A DNA stretch of 64,000 nt from Oligoflexus sp. GTDB taxonomy: Bacteria > Bdellovibrionota_B > Oligoflexia > Oligoflexales > Oligoflexaceae. Position 1 is the stretch's first letter. Every line of letters begins with the position of its first letter. Shown here in pieces: positions 61,257 through 64,000 of the stretch. The notes beneath the pieces are model-generated. The model did no database searches. It had not been told where the DNA came from and worked only from the letters and a program-made list of their open reading frames with translations. The stretch is taken from positions 186,001 to 250,000 of the forward strand of contig JACMOC010000014.1 of the NCBI GenBank assembly GCA_014378195.1, written 5' to 3'. The translations under genes were made by a program, and so were the position numbers.

Positions 61257-62999
61257 ATGAATGCAAGACTGCTGAGCTGGATGATATGCGCTGTTGCTTT
61301 TTGTTTTTTATCTCTTTCAATCCCGGCTTCGATAGTAAAAGCCCAAGATCGTGATCTTGAAGCGCTCAAACCCGCCCAGGAAGAATTCACCAAACAGCGT
61401 TACTCAACTGCTCTCACGCTCTTGCGTTCCTATCTGCGTGACCATCCAAATGATCAGGACGCTTGGGTATGGTTGGGGGCGAGTTATTATCACACGGGCC
61501 AGGCCCAGCTCGCTCTTACAACACTACTCAAGGCCAAACCGAAAAGTGATCTGAAATCTCTTCGCCGATACTACCTGGCTCTAAGTTACGATGCACTGGG
61601 AAAGTCGGAAAAAGCTAAAACGCTCCTGGCCGCACAGGCACGATCGAAAGATCTCGTCGCTGAAGATGCCCTCTTTGAGCTGACCGTCATCCAGTATGAA
61701 GAAGGGGACATGACGGGAACCCAGAAGAACATCGAGGACTATAACAAACGATTTCCCGACGGTCGTCATGAAAAACAGATCATGGGCCTCAAAGATCATT
61801 TGACAGAAGCTGGACACAGCGATGTTCCTGGCAGCCGCCGTGCTCAGTACAAGGCAACTTTTTTTGAAACGAACCCTATGTCGATCGTTTCCATACCTCA
61901 TCTGTGGTTTTATGAGGTCGGCTATGATTACGCGCGAGGGGCCCGTTCCAATCCGGGGTACAACGGGCAAACACCGACCGTGCAGACCAACGCCGCTTTC
62001 GAGGAATACAAACTCGTGACCCAGGCGGGGTTGATTCTTGGTCCCTTCAAAGGCACAGGCACCCAGAGTCATGTCGGATACATCTATTCCCAGAACTGGT
62101 TCAGCGATAGCGATCGCATGCAGACCTACACGAACGATCCTGGTGATTTTCAATATTTTCCCTTCCGTCCCGACTTGATGGAAAGGACCCACCGTCTCTT
62201 CGTCGAAACCCAGGGGACACGCGGGAACTGGAACTTCGGCGGCTACGGGAGCTGGTCTTATATCCGGGCAGGCTCAGACCTTTTCCCAGCTCCCGAACGT
62301 CCCGAGATTCGCAAATCCTTCGATCTCGGTATCGTTACCGTGTTTGTGCCCTGGGTCGAATGGCTTTATACGCCCCAGAGCAAATTCCGGCTTTATTTAA
62401 CCTTCGAAAAACACCTGAATCGAGAGCAGGACTCCTATTCCTACAAGACCTATAATATCGCGAGTACAAGTGAATCGCCCTTCATGAGCTTTACTCTGCA
62501 GCACGAAACCCGCTTTACGATCCTGGACGCGCAGCTGAAGGAAGAGGTTTTTCAACACCAATACCTCTACAATGACTACTGGGAAAGCTATAGGTCCATC
62601 GGCGCATCAGCATCGCTCCAGTTCCGTTTATGGAACAACCTCCATCTCGCAATCGCGGGATCGATGGCTACGAAAAACTTTGATGCCAGCGTAATCCGCG
62701 CCGTTGCCTGCTCCGATATCGGTGTATCAGTCGACCAGTCGACTACGGCCGCCGTGACCTGCCCAAGGCAAGATCAAATCACGAAATTTGCTGCTGGGGC
62801 GAGTTACGTCACGAATTCCCAGCAAAGCTTTGCCGGAATTTTTCGCTACAATGACCAAAAGAATGATAAATTAATCGTGTATAATGAAAACAAAGTCGAA
62901 ATTCTTTTTGTGTTCACCCAAGCTTTCCCGACTTTGCTCGGTGTTGAGCGTTATATTGAACCGTTTATAGGTTTGGCTGACCAGCGGGGAGTATTTTAA
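61257..62999 (+). CDS. TPR domain plus outer-membrane barrel protein, PilZ-coupled
   Basis: The start is ATG 61257 (580 residues), placing the signal peptide (FLSLSIPASIVKA/QD) at the N-terminus; the longer frame begins inside the opposite gene. Residues of about 40-180 are TPR units (EEFTKQRYSTALTLLRSYLRDHPNDQDAWVWLGASYYHTGQ). From about 195 a beta-rich, aromatic-rich region typical of a barrel runs to GLADQRGVF. The layout matches the proteins at 21658 and 56246. The PilZ gene overlaps its stop by one base, so the pair may link c-di-GMP level to an envelope function. Confidence 0.75.
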   Translation: MNARLLSWMICAVAFCFLSLSIPASIVKAQDRDLEALKPAQEEFTKQRYSTALTLLRSYLRDHPNDQDAWVWLGASYYHTGQAQLALTTLLKAKPKSDLKSLRRYYLALSYDALGKSEKAKTLLAAQARSKDLVAEDALFELTVIQYEEGDMTGTQKNIEDYNKRFPDGRHEKQIMGLKDHLTEAGHSDVPGSRRAQYKATFFETNPMSIVSIPHLWFYEVGYDYARGARSNPGYNGQTPTVQTNAAFEEYKLVTQAGLILGPFKGTGTQSHVGYIYSQNWFSDSDRMQTYTNDPGDFQYFPFRPDLMERTHRLFVETQGTRGNWNFGGYGSWSYIRAGSDLFPAPERPEIRKSFDLGIVTVFVPWVEWLYTPQSKFRLYLTFEKHLNREQDSYSYKTYNIASTSESPFMSFTLQHETRFTILDAQLKEEVFQHQYLYNDYWESYRSIGASASLQFRLWNNLHLAIAGSMATKNFDASVIRAVACSDIGVSVDQSTTAAVTCPRQDQITKFAAGASYVTNSQQSFAGIFRYNDQKNDKLIVYNENKVEILFVFTQAFPTLLGVERYIEPFIGLADQRGVF

Positions 63000-63607
63000 T
63001 GAGCGTCGATGATACAACGATGGAACTCATTCGCGAAGCGGTCCAAAGAAAGACTTTGGTCTACTTTTCGGTGAACAAGGTGAAGGTCGTATTCCAAACC
63101 CAGGTGCATTCCATTAGGAGTCGCTCGGTCGTCCTTTATAATTCCATCCCGGCCGAATACATTGCGCGAGTTATGGAATCGGACCAGTTCTACCTGAAAA
63201 TCCAGTCGATTCGTTTCGTCTGTGATCAGGTGACGACCGACGGTATTCACCTCCTCTATCCGCTCGACAACATGCGGCTGGTCGAAGACAACCGCAATGC
63301 CAAACGCTACAATTTTGGAACCAAAGATGCAGCCTTTCTCGAAGTGATCAACCCCTTGGACCAGGAAACGATGCTTAGGAAGAGCCTTCTCGATATGTCC
63401 TCGACGGGCCTGTCCTTTCGTACGCCGATAGAGTCGGCGCTTTACAGCGCAGGACGCCGATTCGAAAAGATGAAGATCTACATGGAAGGCAAACTCCATA
63501 GTGAAGTGGCTGGACAAGTCGTTTACCAGCAATCGTTTTTGACTAAGGACGGCAAAAGCTATTGCCAGGTCGGCTTCAAGTTCGACTCTCCACAAAACAA
63601 CCGATGA
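62999..63607 (+). CDS. PilZ-domain c-di-GMP-binding protein
   Basis: The 202-residue protein has an N-terminal YcgR-N-like beta domain (1-95) and a PilZ domain starting with Arg99-NAK-Arg103 (RxxxR). This is followed by DMSSTG (132-137, DxSxxG), the two motifs that bind c-di-GMP. It should act as a cytoplasmic c-di-GMP receptor. The start overlaps the previous stop (TAATG) and a nucleotidase gene follows after about 45 bases. Confidence 0.88.
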   Translation: MSVDDTTMELIREAVQRKTLVYFSVNKVKVVFQTQVHSIRSRSVVLYNSIPAEYIARVMESDQFYLKIQSIRFVCDQVTTDGIHLLYPLDNMRLVEDNRNAKRYNFGTKDAAFLEVINPLDQETMLRKSLLDMSSTGLSFRTPIESALYSAGRRFEKMKIYMEGKLHSEVAGQVVYQQSFLTKDGKSYCQVGFKFDSPQNNR

Positions 63608-63652
63608 CTATGACACGCAGATTCGCCCTTATAATGCCAAGGACCCGCGCTT

Positions 63653-64000
63653 ATGAATAAGCTTAAAAAACATCAAAAAATCTTCGTCAATCGTTCGCTG
63701 AACATGGCTTCGATACGCTCCCTCGGTTTTGATATGGATCACACGCTCGTCCTTTATAACCGTGTGAATTTTGAGAACCTGGCCTTTCACGAGACCCTCA
63801 AGAAATTCATTGCCAACGGCTATCCCGAAGAACTTTCGACGCTTAAGTTCGACCCCAATTTCGTCATCCGTGGTCTGCTTGTCGACCGCGATCGCGGCAA
63901 CCTGCTCAAGGTTGATGCGCACAAATATGTAAAAGTCGCGTTCCACGGTCACATGAAACTCGACAAGGCGCAACGTTCCGAGCTTTACAACGCGCGCGGC
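63653..64000 (+). CDS. HAD-family 5'-nucleotidase, C-terminus beyond window
   Basis: The gene opens at ATG 63653 with AAGGA upstream and runs off the right edge after 116 codons. SIRSLGFDMDHTLVLYN carries the DxDxT catalytic motif (Asp27, Asp29). LLVDRDRGNLLKVDAHKYVKVAFHG is characteristic of the HAD-IG purine 5'-nucleotidase group (cN-II-like). It should dephosphorylate nucleoside monophosphates such as IMP or GMP. It is probably co-transcribed with the PilZ gene. Confidence 0.85.
   Translation, partial: MNKLKKHQKIFVNRSLNMASIRSLGFDMDHTLVLYNRVNFENLAFHETLKKFIANGYPEELSTLKFDPNFVIRGLLVDRDRGNLLKVDAHKYVKVAFHGHMKLDKAQRSELYNARG

Noticed and set aside
1-64000. Search for CRISPR arrays, tRNA/rRNA genes, insertion sequences, attachment sites and restriction or toxin-antitoxin genes
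   Set aside because: No regularly spaced repeats, no tRNA-like cloverleaf with CCA-type ends, no transposase or integrase motifs and no known defence genes were recognised by eye; a covariance-model scan would be decisive for small RNAs.

Overview
The window looks like chromosome of a free-living Gram-negative (two-membrane) bacterium. It carries LptD, TonB-dependent receptors, many outer-membrane beta-barrels, lipoproteins with clear lipoboxes, a fused SecDF, E. coli-type SpeD and a clade-2 catalase. The mix of TPR-barrel proteins, a PilZ protein, a PP2C phosphatase and a DUF1109/ECF pair would fit Bdellovibrionota/Oligoflexia or a neighbouring deltaproteobacterial-type lineage. That placement is inference; no marker RNA is present. 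Coding density is high and GTG/TTG starts are frequent. I saw no rRNA, tRNA, CRISPR array, insertion sequence or phage gene.

Layout. 1-8.5 kb: an edge-truncated alpha/beta hydrolase, two large TonB-dependent receptors facing each other, and between them a class-3 lipase gene broken by a nonsense codon and a frameshift. 8.8-15.5 kb: a POT peptide transporter, an OmpA-like/beta-barrel protein, and an ABC system of two FtsX/MacB-type permeases with a divergently transcribed ATPase. 15.5-24 kb: an exopolysaccharide-type polymerisation and export locus (outer-membrane barrel, Wzy/O-antigen-ligase-like protein, Wzz/Wzc-like protein, Wza-like export protein, TPR-barrel, NodB-like lipoprotein). No glycosyltransferase is present, and two of its enzymes have lost their catalytic motifs. 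24-31 kb: a lipoprotein, then the housekeeping operon folC-lptD-speD. 31-36 kb: a small Cys-rich protein, secDF, a lipoprotein and a DUF883-like protein.

36-43 kb: catalase HPII, a DUF1566 lipoprotein, an ECF sigma factor with its NrsF-type anti-sigma, a ferredoxin-NADP reductase-like enzyme, and an unknown lipoprotein behind a near-perfect Fur-box promoter. 43-49 kb: an MscS channel, a response regulator with TPRs coupled to SixA, and the operon CPBP protease-trmL-hisC. 49-56 kb: envelope and secreted proteins (S41-like pseudo-protease, cytochrome c lipoprotein, phospholipase D-like lipoprotein, Tat-type ferritin-like lipoprotein, small lipoprotein) and the dipeptidase PepD. 56-64 kb: a PP2C phosphatase/GYF-domain membrane protein/TPR-barrel operon, a DUF429 protein, and a TPR-barrel/PilZ/HAD-nucleotidase operon that runs off the right edge.

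The dominant theme is the cell envelope: LPS insertion (LptD), polysaccharide export, TonB uptake, protein export, and several outer-membrane TPR-barrel proteins tied to signalling genes. The points most worth following are the export locus with pseudo-enzymes, the Fur-controlled metal-ligand-rich lipoprotein, and the PP2C-GYF-TPR-barrel operon. Start sites were chosen by Shine-Dalgarno spacing and signal-peptide position and often lie inside the longest open frame.
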